64,000 bases of DNA from Paenibacillus sp. NFR01. GTDB taxonomy: Bacteria > Bacillota > Bacilli > Paenibacillales > Paenibacillaceae. Of this stretch, positions 8,835-16,625 are shown piece after piece. Under the pieces are notes generated by a model, which was not told the DNA's origin, searched no databases, and worked only from the letters and a program-made list of their open reading frames with translations. The stretch's first letter is position 1, and every line of letters begins with the position of its first letter. The stretch covers positions 372,001 through 436,000 of the forward strand of contig NZ_FOIK01000001.1 in assembly GCF_900111565.1 (NCBI RefSeq), written 5' to 3'. A program made the position numbers and the translations under genes.

Positions 8835-10478
8835 ATGGCGGTACAACTGCCCGGCGTTTTCCTCGCCAGAATGAAAGAGCTGCTGGGCTCCGAATATGAT
8901 GCGTTTGCGGCTACATATCAAGAGGCGCCTTATGCGGGTCTGCGGGTCAACACCCTGAAAATTACCCCGGAAGCCCTTCTGGAACGGATAACATTCGCCG
9001 GTGAACCGATTCCCTGGTGCGGAACAGGTTACTATACGGAAGAAGGCGCACGGCCGGGCAAACATCCGTATTACCATGCCGGGTTGTATTATATCCAGGA
9101 GCCGAGCGCGATGGCGCCGGTGGAGCTGCTGGATGTGCGCCCGGGCCATAAGGTATTGGATCTATGCGCGGCGCCGGGCGGAAAATCAACGCAGATTGCG
9201 GCCAAGCTAAAGGGGCAAGGGCTGCTGGTCAGCAATGACCTGCATCCGGAGCGGACGAAAGCGCTGGCGAAAAATCTTGAGCTGTACGGGGTACGCAACG
9301 GCATCGTGCTGAATGAAAAGCCGGAACGGATCGCAGACGCCTTTCCCGAATTCTTCGACCGCATCCTGATAGATGCACCCTGCTCGGGCGAGGGCATGTT
9401 CCGCAAGGACGAGGACATGACGAAACAATGGGAGCCTCAGACGCCAGAAAAGTATGCGGATATGCAGCGCGACATTCTGCGCGAGGCGGCCCGCGCGTTA
9501 AAGCCGGGCGGACTGCTGGTGTATTCGACCTGCACGTTCGCCGTAGAGGAGAATGAAGGCAGCATCGCGGCGTTTCTGGCCGCGCATCCGGATTTTGCAC
9601 CGATGCCCATCGGCAATGGGCACGGGTCTTTTGCGCCCGGCTTCGGCGATCTGCCGGAAGCGGCGCGGCTGTGGCCGCACAAGGTGAAGGGCGAAGGTCA
9701 TTTCATGGCCTTGCTGCGCCGGAGCGGCGGCGTGGAGGCTGCCGGCATGGGCGGTGCCGGTACTGCGAACCGCGGCATATCGGAAAGCGATGCCGCCAAG
9801 GGTACAACCCGCGTGGGCCGCGGCGAAGCCGGCCGTGAAGCGGTGCTTGCCGCCGCTCCGCGCGGCAAAGGCGGCAAATATGCCGCCGCGCCGAAAGCGG
9901 CGTCCGGCAAGGCCGGGGAAGGCCGCAGCGCAAAAGGCGGCCGTGCCGGGGCTTCGGCTGGCGGCTGGGCCGGAGACGGCGGCGCGCCGCGGGGCAAAGG
10001 CGGCCGCGGAGCCGGTGCGGCATCCGGCGGCGGGGAGCCCGAGGCGCTCGCGGCGTTTGCCGCGTTCGCGCAGGAGCAGCTCGGATGGCAGCCGGAGGGC
10101 TATCCGGTGTGGTACGGGGACCATCTGTATTTGTCCCCGCTGCCCAAAGACGCGCTGAACGGTCTGAAGACGGTCCGGCCCGGATGGTATATGGGCCAGG
10201 TGCGAAGCGGCCGGTTCATTCCTGGACATCCGCTCGCAACGGCGCTGCGGATGGACGAAAGCCGCCGCTCGCTGTCGCTCGCCAGCGGCGATCGGGAGGC
10301 GGTATCGTATCTGAAAGGCGAAACGCTGAATATCGCGGAAGATCGGCTGCAGCTGCAAGAGGGGGCCGCAGCCAAAGGATACTGTCTCGTCTGTATCGAC
10401 GGGTACAGCGTCGGCTGGGGCAAATGGCAAGACGCAATGCTTAAAAATGAATACCCTGCAGGCTGGAGGTGGACCTAA
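8835..10478 (+). CDS. RsmF/RsmB-type rRNA (cytosine-C5) methyltransferase, copy 1
   Basis: A 547-residue SAM-dependent RNA m5C methyltransferase. The N-terminal domain is followed by the SAM site (DLCAAPGGKSTQIA), the catalytic motifs DAPCSGEGMFRKD and YSTCTFAVEENE (two cysteines), and a C-terminal region with YSVGWGK that matches the RsmF-type RNA-binding tail. An Ala/Gly/Lys/Arg-rich low-complexity insert of about 110 residues (about 297-405) separates catalytic and C-terminal parts. The start at 8835 has AGGAGG upstream. The stop is 1 bp before the pseudouridine synthase start. A second, inverted paralog lies at 12423-13805. Confidence 0.88.
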   Translation: MAVQLPGVFLARMKELLGSEYDAFAATYQEAPYAGLRVNTLKITPEALLERITFAGEPIPWCGTGYYTEEGARPGKHPYYHAGLYYIQEPSAMAPVELLDVRPGHKVLDLCAAPGGKSTQIAAKLKGQGLLVSNDLHPERTKALAKNLELYGVRNGIVLNEKPERIADAFPEFFDRILIDAPCSGEGMFRKDEDMTKQWEPQTPEKYADMQRDILREAARALKPGGLLVYSTCTFAVEENEGSIAAFLAAHPDFAPMPIGNGHGSFAPGFGDLPEAARLWPHKVKGEGHFMALLRRSGGVEAAGMGGAGTANRGISESDAAKGTTRVGRGEAGREAVLAAAPRGKGGKYAAAPKAASGKAGEGRSAKGGRAGASAGGWAGDGGAPRGKGGRGAGAASGGGEPEALAAFAAFAQEQLGWQPEGYPVWYGDHLYLSPLPKDALNGLKTVRPGWYMGQVRSGRFIPGHPLATALRMDESRRSLSLASGDREAVSYLKGETLNIAEDRLQLQEGAAAKGYCLVCIDGYSVGWGKWQDAMLKNEYPAGWRWT

Positions 10479-10479
10479 G

Positions 10480-11250
10480 ATGAATATGAAAAAGGCGGAC
10501 AAGCCGGGCAAAAAACAGCGGCTCGATAAGATTCTCTCCCATATGGGCGCCGGCTCTCGCAGCGACATCCGCAAGCTGGCGAAACAGGGGCAGATTACCG
10601 TGAACGGCAAAGTGGAGAAGGACAGCGGTGCTCATGCCGATCCTTATCTGGATCTCATTGAAGTGGCCGGTGAACGGATTGCTTATAAAGAGTTCATCTA
10701 TCTCATGATGAACAAACCGGCCGGCGTGTTGTCGGCTACCGAAGATAAACGCGACCGCACGGTTCTGGATCTGCTTAAATCCAAAGACGCTCAGTTCGAC
10801 CCGTTTCCGGTGGGCCGGCTGGACAAAGACACGGTCGGTTTGCTGCTCTTGACCAATGACGGTCAGCTGGCCCATGAGCTGCTGTCTCCGCGTAAACATG
10901 TGCCGAAGACGTACGAGGCGACGGTAGAAGGGGATGTGGATGCGGCGGATGTGGCCGCTTTTGCTGCCGGCGTGGAGCTGGATGACGGCTATGTGACCCA
11001 GCCCGCCAAACTGACAGTACTAAGCAGAGAACGGGGCAGCGTCGTCATTTCGCAAATTTCGCTAACCATTACGGAGGGCAAATTCCATCAGGTCAAACGC
11101 ATGTTTCAGGCGGTCGGCAAAAAAGTCACCTTCCTTAAACGCGTCTCGATGGGCGAACTGCGGCTTGATGAAAGCCTTAAGCCTGGGGCGTACCGTGAGC
11201 TAACCGCAAAAGAGCTGGAACTGCTGGGCGCCGGTAACGCGGCGGATTGA
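10480..11250 (+). CDS. Pseudouridine synthase, RsuA family (rRNA-modifying)
   Basis: A 256-residue protein with an N-terminal S4 RNA-binding domain (RLDKILSHMGAGSRSDIRKL) and an RsuA-type catalytic domain containing FPVGRLDKDTVGLLLLTNDG, where the Asp of GRLDKDT is the catalytic residue. It isomerises a uridine in rRNA, most probably 16S position 516. The ATG at 10480 follows GGAGGTGG. It follows the RsmF-like gene by one base, forming an rRNA-modification pair. Confidence 0.88.
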   Translation: MNMKKADKPGKKQRLDKILSHMGAGSRSDIRKLAKQGQITVNGKVEKDSGAHADPYLDLIEVAGERIAYKEFIYLMMNKPAGVLSATEDKRDRTVLDLLKSKDAQFDPFPVGRLDKDTVGLLLLTNDGQLAHELLSPRKHVPKTYEATVEGDVDAADVAAFAAGVELDDGYVTQPAKLTVLSRERGSVVISQISLTITEGKFHQVKRMFQAVGKKVTFLKRVSMGELRLDESLKPGAYRELTAKELELLGAGNAAD

Positions 11251-11382
11251 CGCTTTTTCATGAAAAGTTAACCGATAAGCATTCCGGAATGGAGAGTTCC
11301 GTTGTATACTGGCTGGGGCGGCGGAGCGCCGCAGGGGGAAGCTTATAGAGAAGAGATAAAGACAGAACAGGATGGTGGAGCG

Positions 11383-12183
11383 ATGAAATACAAACTGATT
11401 GCACTGGATGTCGACGGAACGCTGCTGGACGACGAGCATCGCCTGAGCGCGGAGAACAAGGCGGCCATCGCCGAGGTTACGCGCCATGGCGGACAAATCG
11501 TGCTGTGCACAGGCCGGAGTCCGCAAAATTCCATTCCTTTTATGGAGGAAATGGGACTGACGGGTTATGTGCTGGGGCATAACGGAGCGGCAACGGTTCG
11601 GGTGGAGGACCGCAAGGTGCTGCATCAATACGAACTGGACGCACGCGGCCTTGACCCTTACATTGCATATTGCCGGGAACGCGGTATTCATTTTGACATC
11701 AACACCGCCTTTGATATGTACGTAGACAACGTGGAGCATTTGTCCCAGGAGGCGCTGTTTATGTACGAGCATTTCCGTATCGTGCCGGCATCGCTGCCTG
11801 CGTGGGATGAATTCCGTGAGCCGATCGTCAAGTTTACCGTATTCACCAAGCCGGATATTCTGGATGAAGCCCACCGGGAATGGGATACGTGGGGCGGGGC
11901 GTACAATATTCTGCGCAGCGGAGAATTTTTCATCGACTTTATGCATCCCGATGCCTCCAAAGGCAACGCGCTGATGAACCTGGCCCGGCAGCTGGATGTC
12001 CGCCAGGAGGAAGTGCTGGCCATCGGCAATTATTACAACGATATCTCCATGCTGACTTATGCGGGTCTTGGCATTGCCATGGATAACTCGCCGGTTGAAG
12101 TGAAAGCCGCGTCCAAAGCGGTGACCGGAACGAACAATGAGCACGGCGTGCGCGATGCGCTGCTGAAATATTGTTTAGCATAG
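11383..12183 (+). CDS. Cof-type HAD-IIB family phosphatase
   Basis: A 266-residue HAD hydrolase. Motif I is LIALDVDGTLLDDEH with the nucleophilic Asp, motif II is around VLCTGRSP, and the C-terminal motif IV has NYYNDISMLTYAGLGIAMDNS. The Cof family dephosphorylates sugar phosphates, pyridoxal phosphate or nucleotides; the substrate cannot be read from sequence. The start at 11383 has GGTGGAG 5-6 nt upstream. It is followed by a terminator. Confidence 0.85.
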   Translation: MKYKLIALDVDGTLLDDEHRLSAENKAAIAEVTRHGGQIVLCTGRSPQNSIPFMEEMGLTGYVLGHNGAATVRVEDRKVLHQYELDARGLDPYIAYCRERGIHFDINTAFDMYVDNVEHLSQEALFMYEHFRIVPASLPAWDEFREPIVKFTVFTKPDILDEAHREWDTWGGAYNILRSGEFFIDFMHPDASKGNALMNLARQLDVRQEEVLAIGNYYNDISMLTYAGLGIAMDNSPVEVKAASKAVTGTNNEHGVRDALLKYCLA

Positions 12184-12217
12184 CGCAGCTTCATAGAATC
12201 CATAAATGATAAATACG

Positions 12218-12266
12218 CAGAGCGGTAATTCTTCGACAAAAGAAGGGTTGCTGCTCTGTTTTTTTT
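12218..12266 (+). terminator. Terminator after the Cof-type phosphatase gene
   Basis: CAGAGC (12218-12223) pairs with GCTCTG (12253-12258), with partial pairing inside the stem. Eight T follow. Confidence 0.65.
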
Positions 12267-12350
12267 GAAGGCGGGGATTCCGATGAAGGTACCGGTAAGG
12301 GCAGCTAAGCCATAAGTCTGGACAGGAGTCTGCTTTTATGGGGAAAATGG

Positions 12351-12373
12351 AAAAAAGACCCTTGCCGGTCTTT
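12351..12373 (-). terminator. Terminator of the second RsmF-like gene
   Basis: On the minus strand the stem AAAGACC/GGTCTTT has a 6-nt loop and runs into six T. It lies 50 bp beyond the stop of the methyltransferase gene. Confidence 0.7.
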
Positions 12374-12422
12374 AATAGATTCCGGCAGAAACATCGAGAA
12401 TATCCGGAAAAGGAATTTAGGC

Positions 12423-13805
12423 TTATTGCCCGCCCAATACCCGCAGGCCTTTCGGCAGATGGTTCTTGAGCTGGCCCTGGCTCGCTTTGCCCCATCCGAC
12501 CGGCAGGCCGTCGACGGTAACAAGCGTCCAGCCGTGCAGGCCGGACGGAACTGGCAGGCTTTCGCCGCGCAGCCAGGCGTGGATGTCCGTCTCCTCCGCG
12601 TTCAGATCGAAGCTCCGCTTGGCCTGTTCGGGCTGAAGCGCCATGGCAAGCGCATGCGCCGGTTCGACGCGGTTTTTCTTAAGCTGGGCAAGCTGCAGGC
12701 CGGCGCGCGGTACCTTCAAGCCTTCCAGCACGGAGGGCGAAAGCCCCGACTGAAACGCCTCAGGCAGCAGGTATAAGGCATCGCCGAATAAGACCGGTAC
12801 GCCTTGCGGCGTGAACCCGGGCAGCTCTGCGGCCGCAAAATCAAGAAACTGCCGGTAGGCCTCGGCGGCAGCATTTGTTTTTCCGCTGGACTTGCCCCGG
12901 GCGGCTTTGGTCGGCTTCCCCGGCCGGACATCCGCGAGTTCATCTTCCCGCGCTGCCTTGCGCAGCAATGCCACGAAATGCCCTTCGCCCTTCTCCAGAT
13001 GCGGCCACAGCCGTTTATCGGCTAGCAGCTCCATATCGGGATAAGCTTCAAGCAGGCGGGCGATCGTCTCCTCGTTCTCCTGGCGGTTAAAGGTACAGGT
13101 CGAATAGGCCAGGTGTCCGCCGGGCTTCAGCATTTTGTACGCATCCTGCAGAATATCCCATTGTCTCGCCGCGCACATCTCCACATGTTCGGGCGACCAC
13201 TCGGCAATGGCGTCCGGGTCTTTGCGGAACATCCCTTCGCCGGAGCAAGGCGCATCCAGCATGATCCGGTCGAAGGCTTCCGGAAATCTTCGCGACAGCT
13301 CGCCAGGCGTTGCGCAGGTGACCAACGCGTGGGCTATGCCCATCCGCTCCACATTTTCGGCAAGAATCTTTGCCCGTTCAGGGTGGATTTCATTGGAGAC
13401 AAGCAGGCCCCGGCCCTGCATCAGCGCGGCGAGATGTGATGTTTTACCGCCGGGAGCTGCGGCCAGATCCAGCACCGTCTCTCCCGGCTGGGGAGCCAGC
13501 AGCTCGGCCGCGGACATTGCCGAAGGTTCCTGAATATAATATAGCCCGGCGGCATGATAGGGATGTCGGCCCGGCCGGTGCGGCTCCTCGTAATAATAGC
13601 CCGATGGGCACCAGGGCACGGATTCAAGTCCGAAACGGGCAACGGCCTGGGAAGCGGGCACGCGGCCGTAACCGCTTTTTAACGTATTTAGGCGAAGACC
13701 CTGGGTCCTCCGTTCCTTATAGCTTTGCAGAAAAGCGTCTGCCTCCGCGCCGAGCATTTCGCGTACGTTCGCTTCGAATGCAGCGGGCAGCTGTCGTTGA
13801 TTCAT
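12423..13805 (-). CDS. RsmF/RsmB-type rRNA (cytosine-C5) methyltransferase, copy 2
   Basis: A 460-residue paralog of the protein at 8835-10478, on the opposite strand. The N-terminus (FEANVREMLGAEADAFLQSY) aligns with copy 1 by eye. SAM site LAAAPGGKTSHLA and both catalytic-cysteine motifs (DAPCSGEGMFRKD and YSTCTFNRQENE) are intact, as is the C-terminal LPVGWGK segment. It lacks the long low-complexity insert of copy 1. Both should be active and probably modify different rRNA cytosines. An AAAGGAG site precedes the ATG at 13805. Confidence 0.88.
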   Translation of the reverse strand: MNQRQLPAAFEANVREMLGAEADAFLQSYKERRTQGLRLNTLKSGYGRVPASQAVARFGLESVPWCPSGYYYEEPHRPGRHPYHAAGLYYIQEPSAMSAAELLAPQPGETVLDLAAAPGGKTSHLAALMQGRGLLVSNEIHPERAKILAENVERMGIAHALVTCATPGELSRRFPEAFDRIMLDAPCSGEGMFRKDPDAIAEWSPEHVEMCAARQWDILQDAYKMLKPGGHLAYSTCTFNRQENEETIARLLEAYPDMELLADKRLWPHLEKGEGHFVALLRKAAREDELADVRPGKPTKAARGKSSGKTNAAAEAYRQFLDFAAAELPGFTPQGVPVLFGDALYLLPEAFQSGLSPSVLEGLKVPRAGLQLAQLKKNRVEPAHALAMALQPEQAKRSFDLNAEETDIHAWLRGESLPVPSGLHGWTLVTVDGLPVGWGKASQGQLKNHLPKGLRVLGGQ

Positions 13806-13985
13806 GGTTCATTCTCCTTTTGAGGCGTGTTGCGGCAGTGTTCTTCTTAGTTGCCGTTTCGGATAGATACCGATAAAATCAAAGAAGGGACCTAATCGTA
13901 CCTGCCTTTGTACATATATCATTTACTATAACATAATTGCCGGGTCTCACCGCATTCAGGGCAATTGTAAAAGGGGATGTGCCTT

Positions 13986-15122
13986 ATGAATTTGCTGCAA
14001 GCGCTATTCTTCCCGCCGGAACAGCCCGGCGGCGTATCGTCCATGATTCCGTATCTGCAGGAGCGGTTCCGTTCGGGACGATGGGACATGGACCTCTTCT
14101 GGCTGCCCAAGCGGATTCGCGGGAAAGGCCGCGAGGAAGTGGTATTTGAAACGTTTGATTGGACCGAATACGGCGAAAGCCCGGTTGTGCAAAAATATAT
14201 CCAGACCTACCGCGATTACTTGTGGTGGACGAAGCTGCGGATGAGTAAAAAATACGATTTGATCCATGCGCATCATCCCATTGCCGGCCTGGCGATGAAA
14301 CAGGTTTTTCCGGACATTCCGCTTGTCCAGACGATTCATTCCAGTTATGAACGCGAGCTCATTCTCAACGGAGCGATCGCCGAGGGCGGCATTGAGCACC
14401 GGTTTCTCGTCTCGATCTACCGCGAGCTGGAGCTGAAGGCCGACCGGCTGATGACCGTATCCCGTTCCTTCGCCGAATATATGGCGCTTTATATCGAGGA
14501 TCCGGGGCAGATCACGGTGATTCCGAACGGTTTTGACGAAAAACGTTTCAAGCCCGTTCCCCATGACAACAGCATTCCGCAACTGGTTACCGTAACCCGT
14601 CTGGTACCGGCCAAAGGGCTCGACGTCCTTCTTAAGGCCTGTGCCGAGCTGAAAAACCGCGGCTTGGAGTACGTGCTGCATATCATCGGCGACGGTCCGT
14701 CCAGAGGCGATTTGGAAGACCTGGCGAAGACGCTCGGCATATATAATGAGACGATTTTTTACGGCTATACGCTGCATCCGGAAGAGTTTATGCCGTTTTT
14801 CGATATTTTCGTGCTGCCGTCGCGGGCGGAGGCGTTCGGTTCGGTATTCGCGGAAGCGGCGCTTAGCTGCCTGGCGCTGGTCGGGACCAATATCGGGGGG
14901 ATTCCCGAGCAAATCGACGATGGCGTCAACGGGCTGCTTGTCCGTCCCGACGACGATCTGGCGCTTGCGGACGCGCTGGAGAAGGTCATCGCCGACCCAA
15001 GCTTCCGTTATGAGCTGTCCCGTTCCGCCTGGGAGAAAGCCAAAAGTCAATACTCGCTGACCCGTGTGGCCAATGAGCTGAAAAAAATGTACCTGCAATA
15101 TCAGCCGGAAGCGAAAGGGTGA
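13986..15122 (+). CDS. Glycosyltransferase family 4
   Basis: A 378-residue GT-B fold glycosyltransferase. The C-terminal nucleotide-sugar domain shows VTRLVPAKGLDVLLKA and the GT4 signature EAFGSVFAEAALSCLALVGTNIGG with the conserved Glu pair. The N-terminal acceptor domain begins ALFFPPEQPGGVSSMIPYL. Acceptor and sugar are not predictable. The start is set at 13986 because AAAGGGG lies about 10 nt upstream; the ATG at 13977 directly abuts that site. The nuclease gene yhaO follows after 4 bp, so these genes may share a transcript despite unrelated functions. Confidence 0.82.
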   Translation: MNLLQALFFPPEQPGGVSSMIPYLQERFRSGRWDMDLFWLPKRIRGKGREEVVFETFDWTEYGESPVVQKYIQTYRDYLWWTKLRMSKKYDLIHAHHPIAGLAMKQVFPDIPLVQTIHSSYERELILNGAIAEGGIEHRFLVSIYRELELKADRLMTVSRSFAEYMALYIEDPGQITVIPNGFDEKRFKPVPHDNSIPQLVTVTRLVPAKGLDVLLKACAELKNRGLEYVLHIIGDGPSRGDLEDLAKTLGIYNETIFYGYTLHPEEFMPFFDIFVLPSRAEAFGSVFAEAALSCLALVGTNIGGIPEQIDDGVNGLLVRPDDDLALADALEKVIADPSFRYELSRSAWEKAKSQYSLTRVANELKKMYLQYQPEAKG

Positions 15123-15126
15123 ACAT

Positions 15127-16527
15127 ATGATTCCTTTCCGATTCCTTCATGCCGCGGATTTGCATCTGGACAGCCGGTTTGCCGGTATGTCCCAGGTTTC
15201 GCCTTCGGTCCGCTCTTATTTGCGGGAATCCGCCTTTGCCGCCCTCGGGCGGCTTGTCGGCGTTGCCGTCTCCGAGCGGGTCGATTTTGTCGTCATCAGC
15301 GGCGACGTGTATGACGTTTCGGACGCCTCGCTGCAAGGTCAGCTCCGGTTCCGGGAAGCGCTGGAGCAATTCGACCGGGAAGGGATCCCGGTCTACCTGA
15401 TCCACGGGAACCATGATCCGCTGGACGGACCGCGGCTGAAGACGCCGTATCCGCCTTCGGTCACCGTATTCGGAGCGGACGAGCCGGGGCGGACCATTGC
15501 CCGCCGCCGCAGCGACGGCCAGGAAGTGGCAGTGATCAGCGGCATTTCGTATCCGACCATGAAAGTTACGGACAATACGGCGCTGAAATTCAGCCGGTTG
15601 CCGGGCAGCGGGCTTTATCACATCGCGATGCTTCACGCCAACGTCGGCGGCGATCCGCAGCATGAGACGTATTCGCCTTGCACCTTGGGCGATCTGATCG
15701 GCCGGGACTATGATTATTGGGCGCTGGGGCATATCCATAAACGCGAGGTGCTGCATGAACGGCCGTGGATCGTATATCCCGGCAACATTCAGGGGCGCAG
15801 CGTGAAAGAGACGGGAGCCAAGGGCTGCTACATCGTCGATGTCGATGAAGGCGGGTTCGCGCAGCTTCGCTTCCATGAACTGGACAGCGTACGCTGGATG
15901 ATCCGGGAGCTTCCGGTGGACGGCTTCACCCGTGAAGAGGAATGGATCGGAGCGGTGGAGCGGGAGATTGAAACGCTGCGGGACGAGCATCCCCGCTTAT
16001 TCACGGCGGTACGTTTCCGCTTGACGGGCCGCGGCGAACTTCACCGGCTGCTGTCTGAACAAAGCGTGGTGGACGATCTGCTTGCCGAGCTGCGCCGCCG
16101 GGAGGTTGTTCGCGCCGAGCAGGGCCAATATGCCGGTCTAGTCTGGGTGGAAGGCTTCGCCGTGGAGTCCGGTTTGCCGTTTGACCGGGAACGGCTGCTG
16201 GAGGAAGACAGCTTTCTCGGCGAATTGTTGCGGTATACCGGGGCAAGTGCCGGCGCTGCAACGGATCTAGACGACCTGCTCGGCGCGGCAATGAAGCCGC
16301 TGCTGGAGAACCGGGAGCTGCGTGCACTGCTCTCATCTGTAACGGCCGAGGAGAAACGCAACTGGTTGTCCCAAGCCGCAGAGCTTGCGGTCGCTTTGCT
16401 GGGCGATGCGGGGACCGGCGGAATGCTGCCGGAGGAAGCAGGAGTGTTGAGGGGCAGAGACATGGATAGGTTTGGGGACAACCGCACGGCGGACGATGAA
16501 GAAGAGACAGCGGAGGAAGCCGGTTAA
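15127..16527 (+). CDS. yhaO: YhaO-type DNA repair exonuclease (metallophosphoesterase)
   Basis: A 466-residue calcineurin-like phosphoesterase of the SbcD/Mre11 class. The metal-binding motifs are HAADLHLD, ISGDVYD, HGNHDP and ALGHIHKR in order, followed by a C-terminal accessory region of about 200 residues. In Bacillales YhaO pairs with the SMC-like ATPase YhaN, and that gene follows here, supporting a nuclease-ATPase complex analogous to SbcCD acting on DNA ends. The start directly follows the glycosyltransferase stop. Confidence 0.88.
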   Translation: MIPFRFLHAADLHLDSRFAGMSQVSPSVRSYLRESAFAALGRLVGVAVSERVDFVVISGDVYDVSDASLQGQLRFREALEQFDREGIPVYLIHGNHDPLDGPRLKTPYPPSVTVFGADEPGRTIARRRSDGQEVAVISGISYPTMKVTDNTALKFSRLPGSGLYHIAMLHANVGGDPQHETYSPCTLGDLIGRDYDYWALGHIHKREVLHERPWIVYPGNIQGRSVKETGAKGCYIVDVDEGGFAQLRFHELDSVRWMIRELPVDGFTREEEWIGAVEREIETLRDEHPRLFTAVRFRLTGRGELHRLLSEQSVVDDLLAELRRREVVRAEQGQYAGLVWVEGFAVESGLPFDRERLLEEDSFLGELLRYTGASAGAATDLDDLLGAAMKPLLENRELRALLSSVTAEEKRNWLSQAAELAVALLGDAGTGGMLPEEAGVLRGRDMDRFGDNRTADDEEETAEEAG

Positions 16528-16625
16528 AGCCGCGAAGGCATCACGCAGTGGACATAACCCGGATTCAGGAGCAAGATCTAGAACTTGTAAGCAATACCTA
16601 TGGACACGGCGCGGGAGGAAGCGGA

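Noticed and set aside
9498..10610. A 370-codon antisense frame over RsmF copy 1
   Set aside because: It coincides with the GC-rich low-complexity insert, where stop codons are rare in all frames; no start signal.
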